Assembly (NCBI GenBank): GCA_003136895.1
Contig: PLDY01000045.1
Coordinates: forward strand, 5,486 to 41,834
DNA: 36,349 nucleotides
From: Candidatus Erabacter solicola
Lineage (GTDB): Bacteria > Vulcanimicrobiota > Vulcanimicrobiia > Vulcanimicrobiales > Vulcanimicrobiaceae
Direction of reading: 5' to 3'
Positions 14,361 to 22,108 of this stretch are shown piece after piece. Each line of letters begins with the position of its first letter. The first letter of the stretch is position 1. Both the position numbers and the translations under genes were made by a program. The notes below the pieces were generated by a model. It did not search any database and was not told the origin of the DNA. It saw only the letters and a list, made by a program, of their open reading frames with translations.

Positions 14361-16033
14361 AAGTAACGAACGCGCCGCGCTCGGGCGGCCGGCTGATCGT
14401 CGACGCGCTGGCGATCAACGGCAGCGACACCGCCTATTGCGTGCCGGGCGAGAGCTACCTTGCGGTCTTGGATGCGTTCCTCGACGTTCCGGCGATTCGC
14501 GTGATCGTCTGCAAGCACGAAGCCGCTGCGGCCAATATGGCCGACGCCTACGGCAAGATGACCGGCCGCCCCGGCATCGCATTCGTGACCCGCGGACCGG
14601 GCGCGACCCACGCCAGCATCGGCGTGCATACCGCAATGCAAGACTCGACGCCGATGATTCTGTTCGTCGGTCAAGTCGCGCGCGAAATGCAGGGACGCGA
14701 GGCGTTTCAAGAGATCGACATACCGCGCGTCTTTGGCGGTCTGGCCAAGTGGGCGGCGCAGATTGACGATGCGCGGCGCATCCCCGAATATGTATCGCGC
14801 GCCTTTTCCGTGGCCACCTCCGGGCGGCCGGGCCCCGTGGTGCTCGCGTTACCCGAGGATATGCTGCGCGATCGCGTCGAGGTCGCCGACGTGGGCGCGG
14901 CGGCGACGGTGCAGGCATATCCAGCGCGCGAGCAGATAGCGGAACTCCGAACGATGCTCGCCGCCGCGCGCCGCCCTATCGCTATTCTCGGCGGCAGCGG
15001 CTGGAGCAATGCAGCCTGCGAACAGTACCGCCGATTCGCGACGCGCAACACGTTGCCCACGGCCTGCTCGTTTCGGCGGCAATCGCTCTTCGACAATCGC
15101 GACGCGCTCTACATCGGGGATGCGGGCGTCGGTATCAATCCGGCACTCGCCGCGCGGATAACGTCGGCCGATCTCATCCTAGCGATCGGCGGCCGCCTCG
15201 GCGAGATGCCGACCAATGGCTACACCCTGATCGAGTCACCGCGTCCCAAGCAGCGCCTCATCCACGTGCACGCCGACGCGAACGAGCTGGGACGAGTGTA
15301 CCAAGCCGATCTTGCAATCAATGCCGGTCCGATCAACTTCGCAGCCGCGCTTGAAGATGACGCAGTGCCGGCGAAACCTGCCTGGGCGGCGTGGGCTGCG
15401 GACGCGCGGACCGACTACGAGCGCAACCTCGAACCCAGTTACTCGCCGCCCATGGTCGACCTGACGACGGTCGTGCGTTACCTCTCGGCGCACCTGCCCG
15501 AGGATGCGTTTCTCTGCAACGGCGCCGGCAATCACTCGGCCTGGCTGCATCGCTTCTTTCAGTACAAACGCTTTGGAACGCAACTCGCGCCGATCAGCGG
15601 AGCGATGGGCTACGGCGTGCCGGCGGCGATTGCGGCAAAACTGCGCTATCCCGAACGTGAGGTCGTCTCGGTCGCAGGCGACGGCTGTTTTCTGATGACC
15701 GGGCACGAACTTGCGACCGCCGTGCAGTACGATGCGCGCGCGATCTTCCTCGTGGTCAACAACGGGATGTATGCAACGATCCGGATGCATCAGGAACGCA
15801 GCTACCCGGGACGCGTCAGCGCGACGGAGATCGTCAACCCTGATTTCGTGATGCTCGCGCGCGCCTACGGCGCGTATGGCGAACTCGTCGAGCGCACCGA
15901 GGATTTCCCTGCGGCGTTCGAACGCGCGCGAAACGCGAAAGCACCCGCCCTGCTCGAATTGCGCGTCGACCCGGATGCGATCGCACCCCGCACCACGCTG
16001 ACCACGATTCGCGAGCGCGCGCAGGCGAAGTAG
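14357..16033 (+). CDS. Thiamine-diphosphate-dependent enzyme, acetolactate synthase-like
   Basis: The 558-residue product has the three-domain layout of the acetolactate synthase/benzoylformate decarboxylase family. The N-terminal pyrimidine-binding domain has the activating Glu, E55, in VCKHEAAAANMADAYGK, and REAFQEID near 114-121. The central domain is about 190-335. The C-terminal pyrophosphate-binding domain has GDG at 441-443 and the metal-binding NN at 468-469. No small regulatory subunit gene is next to it, so it may not be the biosynthetic IlvB; related decarboxylases or carboligases are equally possible. It starts at GTG 14357 inside the stop of the short leader ORF, without its own Shine-Dalgarno. 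It converges with the exported protein gene ending at 16043. Confidence 0.88.
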   Translation: MKVTNAPRSGGRLIVDALAINGSDTAYCVPGESYLAVLDAFLDVPAIRVIVCKHEAAAANMADAYGKMTGRPGIAFVTRGPGATHASIGVHTAMQDSTPMILFVGQVAREMQGREAFQEIDIPRVFGGLAKWAAQIDDARRIPEYVSRAFSVATSGRPGPVVLALPEDMLRDRVEVADVGAAATVQAYPAREQIAELRTMLAAARRPIAILGGSGWSNAACEQYRRFATRNTLPTACSFRRQSLFDNRDALYIGDAGVGINPALAARITSADLILAIGGRLGEMPTNGYTLIESPRPKQRLIHVHADANELGRVYQADLAINAGPINFAAALEDDAVPAKPAWAAWAADARTDYERNLEPSYSPPMVDLTTVVRYLSAHLPEDAFLCNGAGNHSAWLHRFFQYKRFGTQLAPISGAMGYGVPAAIAAKLRYPEREVVSVAGDGCFLMTGHELATAVQYDARAIFLVVNNGMYATIRMHQERSYPGRVSATEIVNPDFVMLARAYGAYGELVERTEDFPAAFERARNAKAPALLELRVDPDAIAPRTTLTTIRERAQAK

Positions 16034-16042
16034 CCGCTTACC

Positions 16043-16636
16043 TCACTTGTCGACGCGTTTGGCGTTCCTCGGCGTTGAAATTGTGATGGCCGGATCGTTG
16101 TAGTTCGAGAACGCGATCTTCGAAGGCCCGCCGCTGCAGGCCAACAGACGAAACGTACTCTTTTCGTACGTGCAGTCTAGGAAATCCGTCACTTTGGCGC
16201 CGCGCGGATCCTTGATCACGACGCTGCCGACCGTCTTTCCGCCGGCCGTTAGATCGGGTCCGGACGATCGCACGACGACGTCGAAGACGTCGCCCTCGAA
16301 CCCCATGACCAGGTGGTCGGACCAGGTTTGAACGGTCGGACCGGCAGGATCGTTGCCGTACACTTCGTGACCGATGATAATCGTCTCGTCGCGTCCCATC
16401 GAGCCGCCGGCCGCGAGTTGACGATAGCGGTTCGGCGCGACGACGGTAAACGTGATCGTGCCTCCCAGCGGCACGAACGGATTGGGACTCACCGTGACGG
16501 TCTCAACAAACGACGTCGCAGCGCGCAGCGCCGCGCGAATCTTCGCTTGCAATATCGAAACGTCGCCGGCGCGAGCCGGAAGCGCTTGCGCCAGCAAAAC
16601 GAACGCCGCTAACGCGGCGGTCAAGATGTATTTCAT
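16043..16636 (-). CDS. Exported protein, possibly LolA/LppX-like fold
   Basis: The 197-residue product has a clear signal peptide (MKYILTAALAAFVLLAQALPARA, cleavage near residue 22-23) and a mostly beta body with regular amphipathic strands (FVETVTVSPNPF, TITFTVVAPNRYRQL, VFDVVVRSSGPD). The start of the mature part, which moves from a short helix (LQAKIRAALRAATSFV) into long strands, is reminiscent of LolA/LppX-type half-barrels; this is inference. Two Cys (in LDCTYEK and LLACSGG) could form a disulfide. The ATG at 16636 has AAAGG upstream and places the signal peptide at the N-terminus. It follows the 55-residue gene by 19 nt and is the last gene of the VOC operon. Confidence 0.7.
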   Translation of the reverse strand: MKYILTAALAAFVLLAQALPARAGDVSILQAKIRAALRAATSFVETVTVSPNPFVPLGGTITFTVVAPNRYRQLAAGGSMGRDETIIIGHEVYGNDPAGPTVQTWSDHLVMGFEGDVFDVVVRSSGPDLTAGGKTVGSVVIKDPRGAKVTDFLDCTYEKSTFRLLACSGGPSKIAFSNYNDPAITISTPRNAKRVDK

Positions 16637-16655
16637 CGCCCCGGCCTTTCGCGTC

Positions 16656-16823
16656 CTAATGTCCCAAATGCCAGCCGTGCTTCGCGCACTCGTACGGGCG
16701 AAGCCCGCTGCTGGTCCGCGGAATCGCCCGTTCGGCCGCCTTGGCGGTAGCGTATGCTGCCTTGGGCGCACCGTTCTTCTTGTAGCACGAACGCGGACCG
16801 CCCGTCTTGCGCGGCGCGGTCAC
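16656..16823 (-). CDS. 55-residue zinc-ribbon-like protein
   Basis: The small basic product begins at GTG 16823 with an AGGACGG Shine-Dalgarno 7 nt upstream. It contains SCYKKNGAP near the N-terminus and ends YECAKHGWHLGH. A Cys about 32 residues before C-x2-H-x2-H, with an AYATAKAAERAI helix between, matches the layout of small bacterial and phage proteins that end in YxCxxCxGWHLT. Zinc binding is inferred; one of the usual N-terminal Cys pair is missing. It lies 11 nt after the VOC gene and 19 nt before the exported protein gene, so all three are likely co-transcribed. Confidence 0.65.
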   Translation of the reverse strand: MTAPRKTGGPRSCYKKNGAPKAAYATAKAAERAIPRTSSGLRPYECAKHGWHLGH

Positions 16824-16834
16824 GTCAGGCCGTC

Positions 16835-17212
16835 CTACTTCCGCTTGTGGAGGATGAACCCGTTGCCCTCGGTATCTTCGCCAAAGGCCATGTGACAAAC
16901 GGGCGTCTCTTCAACGTGTCCCTCGCCGTGGAACTTCACGCCGCGCGCCATGTGGGCCGCAACCGCCGCCGGAACGTCATCGACGACGAACATGACGCCG
17001 CCGCCCGGCGTGAAGCCGGATGTTTCCGTCGGCTTGTATACTCCGAATGATTCGCCGTTCGGAAACGTCCATTCGCTGACCATTCCCGGAAAGGCCAGCG
17101 TCGGCTCGGCCCCGAGCAGCTCGGTGTAGAATTTCGTCGCGCGATCGAGATCCTTAACGTAATAGTACGATGCATCGATGCCCGAGACTTTATGTGCGGT
17201 CGTGCCTGCCAC
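16835..17212 (-). CDS. VOC (glyoxalase/bleomycin-resistance) family protein
   Basis: The 125-residue product is a single vicinal-oxygen-chelate unit with two beta-alpha-beta-beta-beta modules: ASYYYVKDLDRATKFYTELLG at the N-terminus and VMFVVDDVPAAVAAHMARGVKF in the second half, ending FGEDTEGNGFILHKRK. Such proteins bind a metal and act as lyases, dioxygenases or binding proteins; the substrate cannot be told. The start is GTG 17212, because a perfect GGAGGT lies 6 nt upstream. The long open frame further upstream is antisense noise. It heads a three-gene operon with the zinc-ribbon-like and exported protein genes. Confidence 0.9.
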   Translation of the reverse strand: MAGTTAHKVSGIDASYYYVKDLDRATKFYTELLGAEPTLAFPGMVSEWTFPNGESFGVYKPTETSGFTPGGGVMFVVDDVPAAVAAHMARGVKFHGEGHVEETPVCHMAFGEDTEGNGFILHKRK

Positions 17213-17292
17213 GGTGATACCTCCAGCAAACGGTAGGGGTCGGGACCACCCAATTCTGCCGGAGGGCCGTCTAATGCCTTCCGCGTTCGATG

Positions 17293-19344
17293 CTACCAGA
17301 TTTGGCACCGCGTCGCGGGCGGACGGACCATCGCCGCGAGTAGCGGGCAGTCGAAGGCCTTTGCGAAGGTCTCCATGTTTGAGACGGTCGCATTGACGCG
17401 GAACTTTGCGTAGGCGTGAACGTTGGTCTTGGCCATCAGCGCGATGTATTCGGGACGCTGATTCGATGCCCAGACCTGCGCGAAGCCCATGAAGAAACGC
17501 TGCTCGGGCGTAAAGCCGTCGATGACGAGCCGCGGATGAGCGGCCTGCCACTTTTGGAAGGCTTTGTATGCGATCGCGACGCCGCCGAGGTCGGCGATCG
17601 CTTCGCCTTCGACCAGCTTCCCATTCTCTTGCACGCCGGGCATCGGCGAGAGCGCGTCGTACTGCTTGACCACACAGTCCGCGCGCGTCGTGAATTTCGC
17701 AACGTCTTCGGGCGCCCAAAGATCGCTGAGGTTTCCATCGGGGCCGTACTTGCGGCCTTCGTCATCGAAGCCGTGCGTCGATTCGTGGCCGATCACCGCG
17801 CCGATCCCGCCGTAGTTGACCGCCATATCGGCATCCTTGTTGAAGAACGGCGGTTGCAGGATGCCGGCGGGGAAGACGATCTCGTTGACGTTTGGGCTGT
17901 AATAGGCGTTGACGGTCGGCGGGGTCATCCCCCAACGGGCGCGGTCGACCGTCTTGCCGATGCGCGAGAGGCCTTCAGCGAAGCGGTAGCGGGCGGAGGT
18001 CATGACGTTCGCCGCGTACGAGGCGCGCGTGATGTCGAGCCCGCCGTAGGTGCGCCACGTGTCCGGATAACCGATCTTCAATTGAAACGCATCGAGTTTC
18101 TCGATCGCGCGCTGACGCGTCTGCGGCGACATCCAGTCGAGCGTCGAGAAATCGTCGCGTAGCGTCTGCTTGACGTTTTTGACGAGGTCCAGCATCTCGG
18201 CTTTGGCCGAGGGCGGGAAGGTTCGCGCCACGTACAGTTGGCCGAGCGCATCGCCCAGATTCATGTCGGTCACGCGGACGCAGCGCTGCCAGCGCGGCAA
18301 CTGTTCCGGCGTACCGTTGAGCGTCTTGGTGTAGAAAGCGAAATTCGCATCGTCGAACGGCTTCGAAAGGTACGGGGCCGCGTTGTGGACGGTCTGCCAG
18401 CGCAGATACGTCCGAATATCGGCGACGTTCGCGGTCGCAAGCCAAGCCGAGAGCGCCCGGAAGAAGTCGGGTTGCGCGACGTTGATCGGCCCATCTGCCG
18501 GGATCTTATTGGTCGCGAAGAACGTGGCCCAATCGAAGCTGGGGGCGAGCGCTTGCACCTGTGCGAGCGTCATCTTATGGTCGGTAGCCGCCGGATCGCG
18601 CTGCGCTACCCGCGAGAGCTGATTCTGCGCGAGCGTCGTCTCGAGTGCGAGCACGGTTGTGGCGTTCTTGGCCGCCACATCGGGAGCGTCGCCAAGCAAC
18701 GCGAACATCTGGGTTACGTGCGCGAGATAACCGGCGCGTATGCCCTTGCTGCGATCGTCGTCTTTAAGATAGTAGTCGCGGTCCGGCAGGCCCAGACCAC
18801 CCTGACGCAGTTGGAGAATCACGTGATTCGCGTCGTGAGAGTCGGCGCCGCCGTTGTAACTAAACAGCGCACCGACGCCTTCCGCGCTCAGCGCGGCGAG
18901 CGGCCGCGCCAGCGTCTTCACGTCGCTGATCGTCGCGACCATCGCGAGACGATGTGCGATCGGTCGCGCGCCCGCGGCATCGATTGCAGCCGTATCCATG
19001 CAACTCGCATAGAAATCGGCGATCTTCTGCCGGCTGCTGCCCGGCGCGAGGTTCATGGCCGTCGACGCTTCGGTGAGAATGGCATGCAGCACGTCCTGAT
19101 TGCGATCGGCCAGGGCGTTGAACGTACCGGTGACCGCACTTGAGGCCGGAATCGGATGACTCTTGATCCAGCCGCCGACGGCGTATTGATAGAAGTCGTC
19201 GCAGGCTTTGCACGTGGGATCGATATTGGCTTTATCGATCCCACTCAGTTCGCCGGTCGCGGCGCCGGCGTTGCTGCCGGCAAAAAAGGCAATGAGGGCG
19301 ACCACGGCGCCGATGCGTAACGTGCGAAAAATGCTCATACTCAT
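17293..19344 (-). CDS. Exported M13-family zinc metallopeptidase (neprilysin/PepO type)
   Basis: The 683-residue product has a signal peptide (about 1-29) and a full M13 architecture. The zinc motif is HESTH at 520-524 (catalytic E521), followed by the ExxxD motif E581-AIA-D585. NAYYSPNVNEIVFPAGILQPP (479-499) is the substrate-binding stretch, and the ending CQIW fits the family's C-x-x-W terminus. Cysteines near residues 45 and 48 match the conserved N-terminal disulfide region. It should degrade peptides outside the cytoplasm. The ATG at 19344 has AGGTA 7 nt upstream. It is divergent from the beta-barrel/psuK operon across 93 bp. Confidence 0.95.
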   Translation of the reverse strand: MSMSIFRTLRIGAVVALIAFFAGSNAGAATGELSGIDKANIDPTCKACDDFYQYAVGGWIKSHPIPASSAVTGTFNALADRNQDVLHAILTEASTAMNLAPGSSRQKIADFYASCMDTAAIDAAGARPIAHRLAMVATISDVKTLARPLAALSAEGVGALFSYNGGADSHDANHVILQLRQGGLGLPDRDYYLKDDDRSKGIRAGYLAHVTQMFALLGDAPDVAAKNATTVLALETTLAQNQLSRVAQRDPAATDHKMTLAQVQALAPSFDWATFFATNKIPADGPINVAQPDFFRALSAWLATANVADIRTYLRWQTVHNAAPYLSKPFDDANFAFYTKTLNGTPEQLPRWQRCVRVTDMNLGDALGQLYVARTFPPSAKAEMLDLVKNVKQTLRDDFSTLDWMSPQTRQRAIEKLDAFQLKIGYPDTWRTYGGLDITRASYAANVMTSARYRFAEGLSRIGKTVDRARWGMTPPTVNAYYSPNVNEIVFPAGILQPPFFNKDADMAVNYGGIGAVIGHESTHGFDDEGRKYGPDGNLSDLWAPEDVAKFTTRADCVVKQYDALSPMPGVQENGKLVEGEAIADLGGVAIAYKAFQKWQAAHPRLVIDGFTPEQRFFMGFAQVWASNQRPEYIALMAKTNVHAYAKFRVNATVSNMETFAKAFDCPLLAAMVRPPATRCQIW

Positions 19345-19437
19345 GCGACGTACCTACAAAGCACGCTCGGCGATTCCTACCAAGCGAGCGGCATGTGAGC
19401 AAAGGTCAGGTGTACGGCCCGTGCAAAGCAGACACCA

Positions 19438-20286
19438 ATGGAATGCTCTTACCTGGCCGCCCTCGTGCTGGTCGCCGCAGTGTTTGCGAGTAGCGGAGCG
19501 GCAGCCCAAGAGCGACCGTCGCCCGCTCCGGCTGCTTCCGCGACTCCCGATCCGTGCGGCGGCGACTCGCGGCTGCTCGCGACTCTGAACCGGCCGACAA
19601 TCGGCTTCAGCGCCTGCGCGATTGCCAAGGGAACGGTCGTTTTCGAGGGAGGCTATCAGAATTCGGCCGTCACGGGGGCCGGCGCGGGCAACCAGGTACA
19701 ATACGCGCAACCGTTTACGCGCATCGGTGTCTTCGACCGACTCGAACTGGATCTCGTGACGCCGGATTTCAATCGCGTTACTTCGGCCGGCACGTTGACA
19801 AGCGGCTACAACGATTCGGGTCTCGGTTTCAAGTATCAATTCGATCCCAGGACAAAGTGGACGTACGGCATCGACGGCATCCTGACCGTGGCCACCGGGA
19901 CCAACGCGTTCGCGGGCGGCGCGCCCGGCTATACCGGCAACTTCGACGTCTCGTATGCGCTCAGCCCGGCAACGGCGATCGGCTCGACCCTCGCCTTCGA
20001 GTCGTTGAGTGGTTTCGTGCGCAGCGGCGCCCGAACTCGCTACGGCGTCTTCATGCCGTCGGTGGTTCTCTCCGGGCAGCTTCCGGGGTACTTCCAACTC
20101 TACGCCGAGTATGTCTTCGCCTCGAAAGTTGCGCCCGACATGGGCGCGCGGTCGACGATCGACTACGGCGTCCAGAAATTGCTTGGCAGACGACTCGAAA
20201 TCGATCTCGAAGTTGGACAGAGTCTCAATGCCGTCGCCGGAGCGCGCACGCACTATATCGGCTCGGGCGTAGGCATTCAGCTTTGA
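19438..20286 (+). CDS. Predicted outer-membrane beta-barrel protein, first gene of the psuK-psuG operon
   Basis: The 282-residue product has a signal peptide (about 1-23) and a Pro/Ala-rich linker. About 12 amphipathic strands follow, with alternating aromatic and polar residues (VVFEGGYQNSAVT, LGFKYQFDPRTKW, FQLYAEYVFAS). It ends in a short strand with a terminal hydrophobic residue (YIGSGVGIQL). The pattern resembles the MetA-type outer-membrane family often annotated as transporter. It overlaps psuK by 4 nt (TTGA), so it is translationally linked to pseudouridine catabolism. It could be a nucleoside uptake channel, but no direct evidence supports that; chance operon membership is possible. 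Confidence 0.72.
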   Translation: MECSYLAALVLVAAVFASSGAAAQERPSPAPAASATPDPCGGDSRLLATLNRPTIGFSACAIAKGTVVFEGGYQNSAVTGAGAGNQVQYAQPFTRIGVFDRLELDLVTPDFNRVTSAGTLTSGYNDSGLGFKYQFDPRTKWTYGIDGILTVATGTNAFAGGAPGYTGNFDVSYALSPATAIGSTLAFESLSGFVRSGARTRYGVFMPSVVLSGQLPGYFQLYAEYVFASKVAPDMGARSTIDYGVQKLLGRRLEIDLEVGQSLNAVAGARTHYIGSGVGIQL

Positions 20287-21209
20287 TCGTCTGTTTCGGC
20301 GCCGCGGCGCTCGACCGCAAATATCACGCGCTCGGCGAGCTCCGGCTCGGTACGTCGAATCCGGTTCGCGGCGAGCGCAGCTTCGGCGGCGTCGCGCGCA
20401 ACGTGGCCGAGAACCTCGCGCGACTGGGCGTCGATACGAGCCTCGTCTCGATCGTGGGCGACGACGAGTCCGGCGCCGAGCTCGTCGCGCACCTGAAGCT
20501 TTCCGGCGTGAATACCGATCGCATCGCCGTTGCAGCGAGCTGGGCCACCGGCGAATACGTCGCGATCATGGATCGAACGAACGATCTGACCGTCGGAGCG
20601 TCCGACATGACGATCCTCGATTCGCTGACGATCGCCGCCGTCGAATGGATCCGCACCACGCCGTCACCGCCCGATTGGATCTTCGCGGATTGCAATCTCC
20701 CGCCCGACGTCCTGGCATTCTTCATCGCCACCGGCGCCGCCGGAGGCAGCAGCCTCGCGGTCGACGCGGTCTCGATTCCCAAGGTTGCCCGTCTAGGGCG
20801 CGATCTGCACGGCCTCGACCTGCTCTTCATCAACGAAGGCGAAGCGCGAGCTTATCTTGGCCGCGAGCGCGAGCCCCAGGCGAGCGAACTCGCCTGCGAA
20901 CTCGTGCGACGCGGCGCCGCGACGGTCGTGCTGACGCTGGGCGCGCGCGGACTCGTCGTCGCGGACGCTGCGGATGTCACGTCGCACGCGGCGCCTTCGA
21001 TCGTGGCGCGCGATATGACCGGAGCCGGTGATGCGTTGATCGCGGGTACGCTTCTACGGCTGATGGAAGGTCTGCCACCACGCAGCGCAATCGATACCGG
21101 GATTCTCCTCGCCGGCCTCACCGTCGAAAGCGCGGCGAGCGTTCATCCCGATCTGTCGCCTGCATTTCTGGAGTCGCAGCGGACGCGACTCGAGGCTGCC
21201 TTCCGATGA
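20283..21209 (+). CDS. psuK: Pseudouridine kinase (PfkB family)
   Basis: The 308-residue PfkB-family carbohydrate kinase begins at a TTG overlapping the previous stop. It has the N-terminal GGVARNVAENLARLG signature (35-49), where the GG and N contact the sugar. The C-terminal catalytic loop is D244-MTGAGD250, with D250 as the base. The family phosphorylates pseudouridine to pseudouridine 5'-phosphate with ATP. Assignment as PsuK rather than another PfkB kinase rests mainly on the 4-nt overlap with psuG, whose product uses that phosphate. Long frames extending upstream lie in the beta-barrel gene and are not part of this protein. Confidence 0.88.
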   Translation: MIVCFGAAALDRKYHALGELRLGTSNPVRGERSFGGVARNVAENLARLGVDTSLVSIVGDDESGAELVAHLKLSGVNTDRIAVAASWATGEYVAIMDRTNDLTVGASDMTILDSLTIAAVEWIRTTPSPPDWIFADCNLPPDVLAFFIATGAAGGSSLAVDAVSIPKVARLGRDLHGLDLLFINEGEARAYLGREREPQASELACELVRRGAATVVLTLGARGLVVADAADVTSHAAPSIVARDMTGAGDALIAGTLLRLMEGLPPRSAIDTGILLAGLTVESAASVHPDLSPAFLESQRTRLEAAFR

Positions 21210-22108
21210 TTCGCATCGCACCCGAGGTGGCATCGGCCTTGGCGAACGGCGCGCCGCTGGTCGCACTCGAGACGACGATCGTCACGCACGGCATGCCGTA
21301 TCCGCAGAACGTCTCGACGGCGCTGTCGGTCGAGGCAATCGTCCGCGATGCCGGCGCCGTTCCGGCAACGATCGCGGTAATCGAAGGCTGCATTCGCATT
21401 GGACTTTCGGCCGAAGAACTCGAGCGGCTCGCGACCGCGAGCGACGTCCTCAAGTTGAGTCGCGCGGATCTTCCCTATGCGCTCGCAAGCGGTCGTACGG
21501 GCGCGACGACGGTCGCTGCGACGATGATCTGCGCGCACCTTGCGCGCATCGGCGTCTTCGCAACGGGCGGCATCGGCGGCGTGCACCGCGGCGCCGAGAC
21601 GACGATGGATATCTCGGCCGACCTCGAGGAACTCGCGCGAACGCCGGTCGCCGTCGTTTGCGCCGGTGCGAAGGCGCTGCTGGATATTCCGAAGACGCTG
21701 GAAGTTCTCGAGACACGCGGCGTTCCGGTCGTGTGTTATCGCTGCGACGAATTTCCGGCGTTCTGGAGTCGCTCGAGCGGACTGCCGGCGCCGTTGCGGC
21801 TCGACGAGCCGCGGGCGATCGCGCAACTTATCCGCGCTCAACGCGAACTTGGCCTCGGCGGCGGCCTGGTCGTCGCCAACCCGATTCCGCATGCCGACGA
21901 GATTCCGGCGCCCGAGATGAACGACCACATCGAAACCGCCGTCGAGGAAGCGCGCCGCGACGGAATAACCGGCAAAGCGCTGACGCCCTTCTTACTCGAT
22001 CGTCTGATGTCGAACACGGCGGGGCGCAGTCTCGACGCCAACATCGCACTCGTCAAGAGCAACGCGCACCTCGCGGCGCGAATCGCGCTGGCGCTCGTCG
22101 GCACCTAA
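21206..22108 (+). CDS. psuG: Pseudouridine-5'-phosphate glycosidase
   Basis: The 300-residue product matches PsuG along its length: VALETTIVTHGMPYPQN near the N-terminus, the GRTGATTVAATM stretch, GGIGGVHRGAETTMDISADL, and ANPIPHADEIP with the C-terminal GKALTPFLLDRL. The enzyme breaks the C-C glycosidic bond of pseudouridine 5'-phosphate to give uracil and ribose 5-phosphate, using a manganese ion and a lysine Schiff base. It is cytoplasmic and follows psuK with an ATGA overlap. Its stop overlaps the stop of the convergent S9 peptidase by 4 nt. Confidence 0.95.
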   Translation: MIRIAPEVASALANGAPLVALETTIVTHGMPYPQNVSTALSVEAIVRDAGAVPATIAVIEGCIRIGLSAEELERLATASDVLKLSRADLPYALASGRTGATTVAATMICAHLARIGVFATGGIGGVHRGAETTMDISADLEELARTPVAVVCAGAKALLDIPKTLEVLETRGVPVVCYRCDEFPAFWSRSSGLPAPLRLDEPRAIAQLIRAQRELGLGGGLVVANPIPHADEIPAPEMNDHIETAVEEARRDGITGKALTPFLLDRLMSNTAGRSLDANIALVKSNAHLAARIALALVGT

